Assembly (NCBI GenBank): GCA_001557505.1
Contig: LSAX01000004.1
Span: 3,906,001-3,970,000 of the forward strand
Direction of reading: 5' to 3'
Length of the DNA: 64,000 bases
From: Reticulascus tulasneorum
Taxonomy: Eukaryota; Ascomycota; Sordariomycetes; Glomerellales; Reticulascaceae
Part shown: in pieces, positions 1-9,841 of the stretch
Position numbering within the stretch: position 1 is the first letter of the stretch
Layout: each line of letters opens with the position of its first letter
The notes under the pieces: model-generated
The model's database searches: none
Told to the model about the DNA's origin: nothing
The model's input: the letters and a program-made list of their open reading frames with translations, nothing else
Translations under genes and position numbers: made by a program

Positions 1-374
1 GGTGTGGCGGGGATGGAAGCCGAATGGATGAGAGGCCAGCTTCTAGCCTCACCAGTCGAATGCACGTCAAGTCCAGCATGACGAGGAGTCTTCCTTATTC
101 AGCGGCCTGACCCAACTATTGATTTCCGGCGAGGCCGCATGATCACAGTGACCTGCAGACGGGATGTTATGCAGTCATGGACCTGTTGGCAGTTTGCGCC
201 AATTGGAGTGAATCCACGCGCCTGGTTCAGCATGACGAAGCGATTATAGATGAGGGTTTCTGTGAAGCTACGTGCGTATTCGTAGTCCGTCGTTGGACGC
301 ATTGCACAAGCTACTCTGTTTCTAGATAGATCAAGCGAGTCAACATCGGGGCACTGATCCTTGGCACCTTGGTA
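1..374. other. left-edge sequence, no recognised gene
   Basis: This stretch runs up to the transposon insertion site. A minus-strand frame from a true ATG at 302 to a stop at 99 (67 residues) has no motif I recognise. It could be part of a gene cut by the window edge or chance. I see nothing else here. Confidence 0.4.
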
Positions 375-484
375 CAGTGTGCCGCCACTAGTTTGTACAC
401 ACTTCGCGTACCGGGCCTCCCGGCTAGCTTAATCCGGCCAATATTATGATGCCGCTTTAGTGATTTCTAAATAGCTTCAATATT
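375..484. repeat. left terminal inverted repeat of the Tc1-like element
   Basis: This pairs with 1549-1662 in inverted orientation. Near the outer end the two arms differ at only a few positions, and the right arm carries about six extra bases further in. It begins CAGTG immediately after a TA dinucleotide. Confidence 0.92.
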
Positions 485-1529
485 TTGTATACCAGCCATT
501 CGCTGCTGTGACTGCGTCTACTCTATTCTTCATCGTAGAGGCTAGTTTCTGTAGAATTCTAATGTTAATCGTATGCCATGCCTCCTTTGCGGTATCAACC
601 AGCCGATCTAGAGTCTCTTGTGAATCTGGGGCTGTCTCTAGCTCTGGATATAGCCGATAGATCTCGGCCTTCATCAACGCCCATAAGTTCTCGATTGGAT
701 TAAGGTCTGGGGAGTATGGTGGCCAGTTCATAACTTATATCCTTAGCCTAGCTAGTAGATTTCTAACAACATGAGCCGTATGCATAGACGCGTTATCATG
801 CATGAAGGTATCTCCAGGGAAGACGAAATCTGGTAACTGGCCGGAATAGAGTGCTTTAATAACCTAAGAGGAGACACCGCCTCGCGCAGACTCTAGATCA
901 CCGTCAAGAGGCACAAGACCCGTCCGTATATTATACCCAAAGCCTGCCTATAGCATCTTCTTAACTCCTTTGCCGGTGCGGACCTCTTTCACATCTCCTT
1001 GTATAAGCTGCTCTGACGGGCGGAGAAACGTCCAGACTGGTCGTACGCCGACTCCACGCTCTACTGTACACTCGTCAGACCATTTGACCTTCTTCCAGTC
1101 ATCTTCAGACTAGTCAGCATGGTATTCAGCCTATATCCTCCTCGCAGCAGCGTGTGCGTCGGTTAACATTGGTCGTTTTCGTTGTAACCACTTCCGTCGA
1201 TCCATCTCGTGAAGAAGGCGTTAAATAAAGCGTAGCTTATAAGCATGGCTAACTTCTTCTAAGAGGTCTCGATGTGTAATATGAGGGTTGATATGAGTAG
1301 TAAGGTCGTAGATATGGTCTCGTTGTTCTTCTGTTAACTTGCGAGGTGTTCCAGACCGTGGATAAGTCTTATTATCAATTCGAAGACGTTCACGCCGGCA
1401 AGTAGATATAATCGTTCCACGGAGGACTTCTGGGTGTATTTTGGCAATCTGGCCGTAAGTATAGCCTTGAGATCGAAGCTCGCAGATACGCGAGCGTAGC
1501 TGAGGCGTTAATTCTTTACCTCGAGGCAT
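477..1529 (-). pseudogene. Tc1-family transposase pseudogene (DD34E), six in-frame stops
   Basis: One uninterrupted reading frame of 351 codons runs from the ATG at 1529 to the stop at 477-479, with no frameshift. The N-terminal part has the helix-turn-helix character of Tc1 transposases. The catalytic domain shows a first Asp in a WSDE context, a second Asp in HDN, and a Glu in the SPDLNPIEN motif. There are exactly 34 residues between the last two acidic residues, the DD34E spacing. Premature stops lie at 1221-1223 (TAA), 1131-1133 (TAG), 1110-1112 (TAG), 948-950 (TAG), 864-866 (TAG) and 735-737 (TAA). All six can derive from Gln codons by C-to-T change on the coding strand in a CpA context, and no TGA is present. 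The copy cannot make full-length transposase. Confidence 0.92.
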
Positions 1530-1548
1530 TGAAAAGTAAGTAAGTTGA

Positions 1549-1662
1549 AATATTGAAGCTATTCAGAAATCAAAAGCAAAAGCGGCATCATAACATTGGC
1601 CGGATTAAGCTAGCCGGGGGGCCCGGTACGCGAAGTGTGTACAAACTAGTGGCGGCCCACTG
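1549..1662. repeat. right terminal inverted repeat of the Tc1-like element
   Basis: Inverted partner of 375-484. It ends in CACTG followed by the TA target duplication at 1663-1664. Confidence 0.92.
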
Positions 1663-1753
1663 TACCAATTTGAATGGCATGGGACAGCTAATCTCTCCTA
1701 AATCCCGAGCAAGCTAAGTGTGCAAGGATTCTTCATGACCCAACCCCAGGGCA

Positions 1754-3587
1754 TTACTTTTTCCTCACCATAACGGTTGCAGGCATCGCCAGCTTTGCAT
1801 GACCTGTTATTTCCCCAGGCGCGTTAACCTGGTACCCCAATTCTCCAAACAGTCTAGGTCCATCCTCCGCAAACGACGTCCTCACATCCAACTCCCTCAC
1901 CGTCATGATCAGCATCAGCTTGAGCTCTGTTACCGCCAGCTCCTGTCCGATGCAGTTCCTCGGGCCCAGCTCAAATGGCCGGAACGTGTTCTTTTTGACG
2001 TGCAACGCTTCACCTTCTCTGGCAAGCCACCGCTCGGGCACGAACTCGTCCGGTCTCGGCCAGAACTCCTCGTTGCGGTGCAGGGCTGCGGAGCAGGAGT
2101 ACAGCATGCAGTCCTCGGTGGGGAACAGGGCCCCGGTTTCTGGATGGGTGAGGAAGAAGTCTGGGGCGCCAGCGCGGATGGAGCCAATAGGTGGGTAGAG
2201 TCTTAATACCTCCTTGATTACGGCGTGGGTATAAACAAGTTTATTGAGTAGGCCGGGGTTATCTGTGATCCTCGCCACGGCTTCCGCGGGATCGCTGCCG
2301 AAGACCTCGTCATGCTCGGCACGTAGCGCCACAAGGGCACCCTGGTTCTGCCAAAGCTGGTGGTATATGAAGCATGCCGTAGTCGCAGTCGTATCGTGAC
2401 CTGCGAACATGAATATCTTGATGTGGGACAGTAGGACATCAACGAATCGTGGGTTGAGTTCATCGGTGGACGAAACGCTCGGAGATTCCTTGATGTATGC
2501 GTTCACTGCGAGGGAACAAATGGTCTTTGATCCGTCCTTGAGACCGCGATCTCGAATGGCTTTCGTAATCGATGGCAGAATGGCCTTTTTCAGTATCCGA
2601 TTATAGTTCCACGCGCTCAGTCGCCGGAGAGGATGGTAGGCCTTGACAAGGTTCGGCGGCGTATTGTCCGTGACGACCCAGCTAATGTGCCCTTTCAAGG
2701 CACGCAACACGGGCTGTTCTGGCGTGTTTTGAGAATCGAGCTTGGTATCGCTTCATTGAGATGTGATCAGCACGGAGTACGGTTCGGACATGTGGCCACA
2801 GCCGCGGAGACTTACAGGACAGCTCGTCCAATGACGTCGAGGGTCAATCTCGTGATCTGGTCTTCCAGCTTTGCCTCCTTTCCAGTAGCAGCGAGGTCCT
2901 CGAGCCATTTCTTGAAGACCTGGATCTCCTCCATCATGGTGGGCACAAGCGTCAGGATGTTTTTGGTGGAAAAGCCAGGGTTGAAAATGGTCCTCCACAT
3001 CTTCCACTCGGCACCCTCCTGATTCACCAAGTCGTCGTTGTTGGAGAAGTACTTGAACTCGGAAAACAGGGTAGGGTGCTTCGGCCGAGACGGGTCCTGG
3101 CAGAACTGCGCCGCCAGATCGGGGTGGAAAACCGCGAGCATGCGATCCGCGATCGGCCAGAGATCGAGGTAGACCAGGCCGGCCTTGCAGATCTCGGGAT
3201 ATTCTCGCATCACCAGCGCAGGCATAATCTGATTTGACACGTCATTGGGATACTTCATCATGATTTTGCCAATCGCAATGAGGTGTCCCATGGCGAACGA
3301 ATGCGGCAGAACAGGCTGGCGGTATGTCAGTCACATGGACAAATCTGTACTGGCAGAATGGTAATGATGAGAATGCCACCCAGCTTGCGCGGCTCCAAGA
3401 GCGCAAGAGGGGAGGTAAGCAAGTAGTTCAGTCGACTCACCAGATCATATTTCTTCGCCAGATGCCTGAAAGTTGTTCTGTGATAATACAATCGATTGAA
3501 GAACTTGACGAGGAGGGCGAGGACTAGGACGCCCAGCACTTTCAGACCCAGACCCAGAGTCAGGTCCATTCCAGCGAATGACGGCAT
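1754..3587 (-). CDS. cytochrome P450 monooxygenase (class E, membrane-anchored)
   Basis: A haem-thiolate monooxygenase of 547 residues in three exons: 3587-3441, 3315-2816 and 2750-1754. The introns are 125 and 65 nt with GTGAGT and GTAAG donors, and the exon lengths close in one frame. An N-terminal hydrophobic anchor (about residues 8-30) suggests insertion in the endoplasmic reticulum. Landmarks in order are the I-helix AGHDTT (about residue 331), the K-helix ExxR in KEVLR (about 395), a PERW segment, and the haem loop FELGPRNCIG with the Cys ligand near residue 480. All landmark residues are present, so it looks functional. The substrate cannot be read from sequence. No polyketide or peptide synthase is nearby, so it is not in a visible biosynthetic cluster. 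The Tc1 copy lies 91 bp beyond its stop and may affect its 3' end. Confidence 0.93.
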
Positions 3588-4096
3588 GGCTGGTGCACAG
3601 CAATTCGATACTGGATGATCAGCTCGTCAAGCTGTGTATACCTGCTTCCCGACGGCCTGGTGCAAAAAAAACGATTCGTATGTTGGAGGTCTGATCGATA
3701 CGTACGGGGAAAGACAAAAAGATTGCAGTTCAGCGCCCTTTATCATCGAATCCCCAACCGCTGTGGGATTCTGCAGCCTAACTTAACCATCACCAAGGAT
3801 TGGCACAGCTCGGGAATCCTTCGTTTAGAGCTCCGTTTTGGGCATCCCGCTAACTACTTACGTAGAACCTTTCCCACTGGCTGGTAGGACAGTAATCAGT
3901 CTTGGTTGCCAAAAGATCTTTTGCTGTTACGCCCGCAGCATATTTTGGCATGGCCATCCCCCACCAATGGGGGCCCAACAATTTCACATCCAATGGACGT
4001 TAATTACTACGTATCTTATTAGTAGATCAAGTGCAGGTCCATGGCTTCACCCTGTCAACTGTTTATCGTGATTTTATCTTAAATACCTATGTAGGG
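3588..4096. other. intergenic, P450 upstream region
   Basis: This contains the presumed P450 promoter (minus strand) and the 3' flank of the CAP gene. No coding or repeat structure was recognised. Confidence 0.5.
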
Positions 4097-4717
4097 CTAT
4101 ATCAAACCCCAAAGAGCGCCCACCCCGAATAGCAACAGAGTCCACATCTCGGGTCGCACAATCATGCCAGCACCTATCTCGTCGCCGACCATATCCCCAA
4201 AAGCGCCGATAACGTTCCCCCGCGGCCAGTACTCGCACACCAAAAACCAGCCGCTGTCCTCACAAAGCTTCCGTCCACAGCCCACGGCGGTGGTGTTTTT
4301 CCACACAAGCTGCGTGAAGTGGCCCGTCTTCTCGCTGAAATCGGGGTCCCGGAAGCGAAAGTCCTTGCGCTCGTTGCCCCACGCCTCGACGCTGGCCGTC
4401 GCGTTGGGATAGCCCATCGCCAGGTTTTCGCCGTAGGGCCCGCCCGAGTGCTCGAAGTCGCAGTCGCCATTGTCATCGAGGTAATCCGTCGCAAAGTCGC
4501 TGAGCGTATCGTTCCATGTCAAGGCGGTGGCGTTGTGCTCTTCCCGGTAGAAATTTGTGCTGTTGAGAATCGCAGCCTCGAAAACGCTGTCGGAGACCCA
4601 TTGTGGTTCCTCTGTGGGGCTTGATGGCCCGGCCGTGACTGTGACGGTGGTTTGGGCTGAGGTGAGGATCGGTAGGATGACGAGTGGCATTAAATAGTGC
4701 ATTCCGGCCGCTAACAT
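4097..4717 (-). CDS. secreted CAP-superfamily (SCP/PR-1-like) protein
   Basis: A single-exon protein of 206 residues. It opens with a hydrophobic signal peptide ending near a TSAQ site; the ATG at 4717 is used here, but a second in-frame ATG five codons on is also possible. The CAP domain is complete: HSGGPYGENLA, the CAP1 signature GHFTQLVWKNTT and the CAP2 signature VCEYWPRGNV, with paired cysteines. The C-terminus ends in a short hydrophobic stretch (MWTLLLFGVGALWGLI), which suggests a GPI-anchor signal or membrane tail. CAP proteins of this family bind sterols or other lipids outside the cell, and in fungi the PRY proteins export sterols. Whether this one does so is inference. Confidence 0.9.
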   Translation of the reverse strand: MLAAGMHYLMPLVILPILTSAQTTVTVTAGPSSPTEEPQWVSDSVFEAAILNSTNFYREEHNATALTWNDTLSDFATDYLDDNGDCDFEHSGGPYGENLAMGYPNATASVEAWGNERKDFRFRDPDFSEKTGHFTQLVWKNTTAVGCGRKLCEDSGWFLVCEYWPRGNVIGAFGDMVGDEIGAGMIVRPEMWTLLLFGVGALWGLI

Positions 4718-5572
4718 TGTAAGACCTGGGTTCGTTTTATGAAAGACGTGGCGGTCGGTCCCTAATAAGTCTGGGACTGAATATTTTACGCTGATGTTAA
4801 CTTATCACGCGAACTCTACAGTCCGGTTTCTTTACCCAGGCAGGATGCCATCACTCATATACATTGCAGCATCCCCATTGTTGTCAGCGCCCATCCCATT
4901 CCATCCCATCCCCATCCACATGGAATGCATTTTCAAAGCCCAAACCAGGTTCTGGGTTTGGAGGTGTGGAGGTTCGGCGCCAATGACGCACTTCCGGGGC
5001 ACTTTAGGGAGCTTCAGGCCAATCAATGGATCCACGACGCCTGTTTTCTGACGTCTTTTGGCGACCCCGGGTGGGGTAAAACGGGCCCAGGCTGGCTCTG
5101 GCCTTGAAACGAAACAAGCTTCTGCCCCTTCTCTGGTTCAATCAGGGTCCTGCACTCGACCAACTCCTCGGGATCAACGGATTGGATGGCATGCTTCAAG
5201 CATCCACAATATAAGCACTTGACACCCTTCGCACGCGACCCCATTCTTTTGCTTCCATCAACTCTTCGTAGCAGCCGTCACATCAACACACGTGTTCGGC
5301 ACGAAACAAGGCTTGTCCAGGTACTCCCGCTTCGACCACGTCGGGGCTCGTTTGGCGCGTGTGATTGCGAACTAACCGGTTCTGCCATGGTTGGCTGTAT
5401 TCGGGCTAACAAGGACGGGGCTTTCAGGTTTTCGACGTTGTTCATGTTGGCAGGGACTTGGGCCAAACCTGGCAACTTTCGTGGATACTAAGCAACATGG
5501 AGGTTTCTAATCAGAATAGTTCAAAGTGGGGATATATTTGCAAACAAACGAAAATCACCTCTCAAAAAGGCG
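4718..5572. other. intergenic, upstream of the CAP gene
   Basis: Non-coding 855 bp between the CAP gene promoter side and the 3' end of the PEP-mutase-like gene. Several short overlapping frames occur on both strands, but none has a recognisable domain. No repeats seen. Confidence 0.5.
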
Positions 5573-6418
5573 CTATCGCTTGAGACTCCCGCCAGACAAA
5601 AGAGCTGACGCGGTCTGCTTCACGGCATGCATAGCAATCAAATACAAACTTGGCCCAACGCTAATCCTCGCAACCCCAATCCGTGCCAGCTCTGCCGTCG
5701 TCAGCGCATCTTCCTTGACCCCAATCTTGACAGAGACTCGGCCATTCAGCTCCTTAACTAGGGTCTCGACCTCCGAAGTCCGTAATCCGCGTCGACTTCC
5801 ACCCCAGTAGAAGATAGTGGTCGCCCCAGCGTCGAGGTACGCTTGTCCGCGCGTGATCGCTTCCTTCAGAGTCGCCTCATCATTTGCAGCCGCATGCGGC
5901 TCGAGGCAGAAGATATCGCAGCGGGCGTTGATCACGAAGTCAGGACACCCGGCGTCGCGAGCTGCTGCGAGGGCTGTCTTGAGGCGGGCGACCTGGTCTT
6001 GCCATGGATAGAGGGATCCTTCGATTCCCTTGCTGAACCCGGCAGAAGGGATGCTATCTTCGATATTCGCACCCGATGCCCCGAGCCTGATAGCAGTAGT
6101 CACGACCTCGGCTATGCGATCGCCATACCCATCTTGAAGATCAACCGTCAGAGGCAGGTTGGCCTTCTGCACAAACGGCGCCAACTGAGAAACGGCAGCC
6201 AGGTTTTGCTCGAGGGTGAGATCCGCATCGTCGATCCCCAATGCCTCGGCGATGGCATAAGATGCAGTGGCAATGGCTTTCACAGGCTTCGATTTGGGTG
6301 TGTTCAGCGAAAGAAGAGCGTTCAGGGAGCCAACGTCCCATATGTTGGGCAAGATGAGGGGCGTCGCTGGGACATGCAGCTCCTTGAGCGCGATGGCGGT
6401 CTCATTTACTTCAGACAT
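5573..6418 (-). CDS. PEP mutase / isocitrate lyase-fold family protein
   Basis: A single-exon protein of 281 residues. I chose the ATG at 6418 because the sequence after it (MSEVNETAIALKEL) leads straight into the first barrel strand LILPNIWDVGSL. The frame continues upstream to 6535 but adds an unrelated extension. The family signature is present: TVDLQDGYGD (metal-binding Asp region) followed by GASGANIEDS, then INARCDIF and GATTIFYWGG strands of the alpha/beta barrel. The family includes phosphonopyruvate hydrolases, oxaloacetate hydrolases, methylisocitrate lyases and carboxyphosphonoenolpyruvate synthases. It lacks the KKCGH motif of true isocitrate lyases, so I assign only the superfamily. 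A cytosolic location is likely because no targeting peptide is seen. Confidence 0.87.
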   Translation of the reverse strand: MSEVNETAIALKELHVPATPLILPNIWDVGSLNALLSLNTPKSKPVKAIATASYAIAEALGIDDADLTLEQNLAAVSQLAPFVQKANLPLTVDLQDGYGDRIAEVVTTAIRLGASGANIEDSIPSAGFSKGIEGSLYPWQDQVARLKTALAAARDAGCPDFVINARCDIFCLEPHAAANDEATLKEAITRGQAYLDAGATTIFYWGGSRRGLRTSEVETLVKELNGRVSVKIGVKEDALTTAELARIGVARISVGPSLYLIAMHAVKQTASALLSGGSLKR

Positions 6419-7544
6419 GGTGTAAATTGTGTCAATAATATTGTGGTTGAGCTTTCTACAACGAAAATGGCATGGAGAATGGAAATCAAAGACTTGATGC
6501 AATACTGTGCCGGGTTCTCCCTTATTTATCCTCAATGTAAGCCGTCATTCACACAAGGACGCATCCCCGCGGAGCTGCTGCCTGCCGACAACATGCAAAA
6601 GGCGTATCACAAAACACGAAACACGAAATCGCCGATCGTGGTGCCATTCGCCATGCTGAATTTAAGACGAGGGCTATATTTCTCTCATAAAGACTGATTC
6701 GAATTCACCAATACCTGGCGCAATAAATCAGTAATCACCAATTCCCCCAAGTTATCCCGGCATTAGATGCAGCATCCAGCAGTGTTGGCTGCATTTTGTG
6801 ATTATGCATGGGTCGGGATTTGAAGACGCGGAATGGCGTTGGGGGTCCTAAACGGACCGTCCCCTGCACACTAATCAGAGGCTTGACAAGATGCAAGTCT
6901 CGCTCTTTGGCCGAATCAGATCTCGTGATGCTGTTTGCACCAAAACAGGAAACTTGGGCCAGTCTTGTTCCCTAGAGCATACAGTCATAATTGAGCTACT
7001 CCGCGGAGCTTACTCCAATACGAGGTGAGAATCCGAAGAAAACAACATTTCAAAGTTAACCATCTCGATGCTCTATTGGGTATCCTATTTATGAAAGTTT
7101 CTGAAGCATCCTCAACCTCACTAGCCCTTCCTATCGGCTTCAACGTACTCGGAGTGCTTGATGTCAGAATAACGATAGGTATGGTGGCAGGCATCCATCG
7201 CCGTCTATCGTTGTTTTACGTACGAGCCCGAAGGTAAGGTATGAATTTCGAGGTAGCCGTGAGATATCTAGATAGATCCCCAGGGTAATGGATCGTAGAG
7301 CTTTCCTCCTTCCTGGCGAAGCATCTGGTGCAATAGGTCGCACCACGGGCTGGGAGGGGATGGTCTGGGCCATGTCAAGAGATGGCCAAAAGAAACCATA
7401 AATGACCGCAGACTTTGGTTTCCGTCCTCTCGACACCGTATTCTGGAGAGTAGTAACCAATATCATTTGAGAGACGAACCGCCCGTATCTTCAGATGCTG
7501 GGAACTCTGTCGTGAGTCGCGATCTAGATCTATTCCCGGGCACC
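6419..7544. other. intergenic, PEP-mutase upstream region
   Basis: This 1.1 kb lies between the PEP-mutase-like gene (promoter side) and the 3' end of the phosphatase gene. Only short frames without domains occur. No repeats or RNA genes recognised. Confidence 0.45.
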
Positions 7545-8180
7545 CTACGACATCCTTCTACCTCTACTCGACACTTGAGCTCGAAGCTTGGCCGACCGTG
7601 TCGTGAGAAAAAGAAGGTATGAGGGCTTGGGGATCTTATTGATCGGGTCCTCCCAGATCTGGTAGTTCACTTCTTCCCATATCTTGAGTTGCGCGATGAA
7701 GTTGGGATTCGGCTTGATGTTCCGCTTCTTCCGGACTCGGCGCAAGATGGAGTCCAGGTCCTTGCGGTACTTTCGCATCAGGTAGGCGACGACGACGGTC
7801 GCAGATCGCGAGACGCCTTTGATGCAGTGAACCAAAACGGGGCCAGTGACTAAGTCATGAGAGTCGGAGGCTGGTCCGGGTGGGGATTCGGGGTAATGGC
7901 CGATCTGCCGATCGATGAAATCGCAGATCTCGCCCAGGTGGACGAGAATGTCTTGCGTGTCCGTATCCAAGACCTCGATGAACATTCGCCGGCGCGTCGA
8001 GATCAGGGATGCGATCTCTTCTTTCGGTGGCGCCAAGAAGGCATAGTCGGCATCGAGGACCGAGACGATGGAGGTGATGCCGTTTTCCGTCAGGGTCGCG
8101 ACATCGTTGGAGCTTTCGCAGTCGCCGAGGAACAGGCCTGGCTCAATCTCAGTGATCGACGGCAGGCTAGCTCCATTCAT
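7545..8180 (-). CDS. dual-specificity protein phosphatase
   Basis: A single-exon protein of 211 residues with a true ATG at 8180. The fold begins with ITEIEPGLFLGDCESSND, typical of small dual-specificity phosphatases. The general-acid Asp is in the LDTDTQDI segment, and the catalytic loop is HCIKGVSRSA (Cys nucleophile, Arg phosphate binder), followed by the conserved VVVAYLMRKY helix. It should remove phosphate from Tyr and Ser/Thr residues, possibly on MAP kinases, but the substrate is unknown. The basic C-terminal tail (SAKLRAQVSSRGRRMS) has no known motif. The gene is transcribed away from the acetyltransferase at 8954. Confidence 0.92.
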   Translation of the reverse strand: MNGASLPSITEIEPGLFLGDCESSNDVATLTENGITSIVSVLDADYAFLAPPKEEIASLISTRRRMFIEVLDTDTQDILVHLGEICDFIDRQIGHYPESPPGPASDSHDLVTGPVLVHCIKGVSRSATVVVAYLMRKYRKDLDSILRRVRKKRNIKPNPNFIAQLKIWEEVNYQIWEDPINKIPKPSYLLFLTTRSAKLRAQVSSRGRRMS

Positions 8181-8953
8181 TGCAAGTGGGCGTGGTGCGG
8201 ATTAAAACAGAGGTTGCAGGGTTCGTACGGCGGCTGACAGAATGGCAGGCAAGTGTTTTTTGGTCATGGATTGCTACGGAGTACTACGTAAGGAGAGCTC
8301 TGCTAAAAGCATTTTCTGCCTTTTCTCACTCCGAGTGACTCACCCCACCCCACATATCGGCGTCTCGAACGGGCAGGCAAAATACGAAGCCTGAGTGAGA
8401 CCAGTGCTGGGCGGTCAATCCTGACAGTGCGAGTTTGAATGGCCCAGCCCGATCCTCCCAAGCCGTCTTGGTGCTATGGGCACTAATGAGGAGCGAAGAA
8501 TGACTGAGGCGTGGCCTGAGGAATGACTTTAAATCCCCTAAGGCGCGTGTTCGGGGATCGTTCGGGAAATTCTACACAGTGCGTACTCCATATGGTAATA
8601 ATAGGGCCTTATCAGCAGGATGAGTGAGTCCTTACCTAGCCAACACGTCCCCACAGCCCAGATTGTCCAACGCACACAATCTCGGCTTATCCGACTCCTG
8701 AGCCTCTGGATCCGATCCGAACAGCTTAACTGAACCTCAATCATTCATGAAAGTAGGACTTGCTGGAATACGCAACAGTTGAGAAATGTAAAACTACAAA
8801 ATTATATATATATCCTCTGGCATACGTCAAACCTGCTGGCTTCAATCAGAAACATTCCAAATCGGCTTGGCATCTCTCACTACGTTCTCCCCTTGAAGGC
8901 GATCCACGTTGAATAACAGGCCACAGGCCATTTACTCCCTATTTGTTGCGGTC
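8181..8953. promoter_or_regulatory. divergent promoter region, phosphatase / acetyltransferase
   Basis: The two flanking genes start in opposite directions from this 773-bp stretch. A run of alternating TA lies about 140 bp before the acetyltransferase ATG (8803-8816), and a pair of TAC/GTA-rich motifs occurs near 8275-8290. Assignment as a shared promoter rests on gene orientation only. Confidence 0.45.
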
Positions 8954-9616
8954 ATGCCTTTTCAATTCCGTCGCGCAACGCCAGAAGATGTCCCGGGCAT
9001 GGTGGAGGTGTACTTCTCTGCCTTCAGCGACAACCTCGTAGCCCTGTCCTGCTTCCCCCCGTCTTCTCCCTCGGCTCACGAGTTCTGGACCTCCCTCCTC
9101 GACGAGGAGATCTCCGACTCTCGCGCTCACTTCTTCGTAATCACGGAGCCCTCTCTCGAGGGCCCAGGCAGCATCATCGCCTTTGCCAAATGGCTCTCCC
9201 CCGCCAGAGACGGCAGCAAACACATCTCCCCGCCGCCTCCAAAGGATATATGGCCGAAAGACGGCAGCCCCGATTTTGCCGACGAGTTCTTCGGCGGCAT
9301 CGCCAGGAAACATGCTGAGATCATGGGCGACTTGCCGCATTGGTATCTGGAGCTGGTGGCCTGTCGGAAGGAGTACCAGGGCAAGGGTGTTGCTGGGCCG
9401 CTGATGAAGTGGGGGTGCGAGAGGATTGACGAGGAGGGTGAGCTCGCGTTTCTGGAGTCAATGGCCAAAGCGACGGGTATGTATGAGAAGTACGGGTTCA
9501 AGACTTTGGAGAGGGTGGAGTTTAATGCCCCCGGGGGCGTAGTTACTCAAGACTTCATGATTCGCGAAGGCAAGGCCAGCGAACAGCTCAGGAATCTGGT
9601 GGGAAAACGCCAGTAG
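8954..9616 (+). CDS. GNAT-family N-acetyltransferase
   Basis: A single-exon protein of 220 residues. I chose the ATG at 8954 because FQFRRATPEDVPGMVEVYF is the usual first strand of this family; the frame extends upstream only through a non-ATG codon. The acetyl-CoA binding motif is visible as CRKEYQGKGVAGPL (the Q/RxxGxG/A loop), followed by a helix (MKWGCERIDEEG) and the late motif MYEKYGFKTLERVEF. It transfers an acetyl group from acetyl-CoA to an amine of unknown identity. It resembles small fungal GNATs that act on metabolites rather than histones, but that is inference. Its 3' end faces the LysM gene, 225 bp away. Confidence 0.9.
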   Translation: MPFQFRRATPEDVPGMVEVYFSAFSDNLVALSCFPPSSPSAHEFWTSLLDEEISDSRAHFFVITEPSLEGPGSIIAFAKWLSPARDGSKHISPPPPKDIWPKDGSPDFADEFFGGIARKHAEIMGDLPHWYLELVACRKEYQGKGVAGPLMKWGCERIDEEGELAFLESMAKATGMYEKYGFKTLERVEFNAPGGVVTQDFMIREGKASEQLRNLVGKRQ

Positions 9617-9841
9617 TACCGAAACATCTCATGTCACGGAATGCCACGGTGGTTTAGGCGTTGGGACTGTTATTTAGTTAGCAGGGTTGCACAGTTACGT
9701 TGTACTCTGCAATCGCGCACTGTCCAATTCATTCATATCAATCCGGAAACCTACAGCCTGCCATGGTCACCATGCCGATCCACATAATTCCGAAGACAAC
9801 CAAGGACATCAAACTCTGTGCTCTTTCTTCGCCGCTAAAGT

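Larger units (their letters stand above)
375..1662 (-). mobile_element. Tc1/mariner-type DNA transposon, inactivated
   Basis: The element is 1,288 bp and is flanked on both sides by the dinucleotide TA (373-374 and 1663-1664), the target duplication of Tc1/mariner elements. Both ends start CAGTG in the inward direction. Long imperfect terminal inverted repeats occupy 375-484 and 1549-1662; the outer 80 or so bases are nearly identical, then a small indel follows. The transposase lies on the minus strand between them. It sits about 90 bp beyond the stop codon of the P450 gene, in that gene's 3' flank. Confidence 0.93.

Noticed and set aside
5843..6697. Plus-strand frame of 284 residues opposite the PEP-mutase gene
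   Set aside because: It is antisense to a gene with a clear family signature and has no motif of its own.
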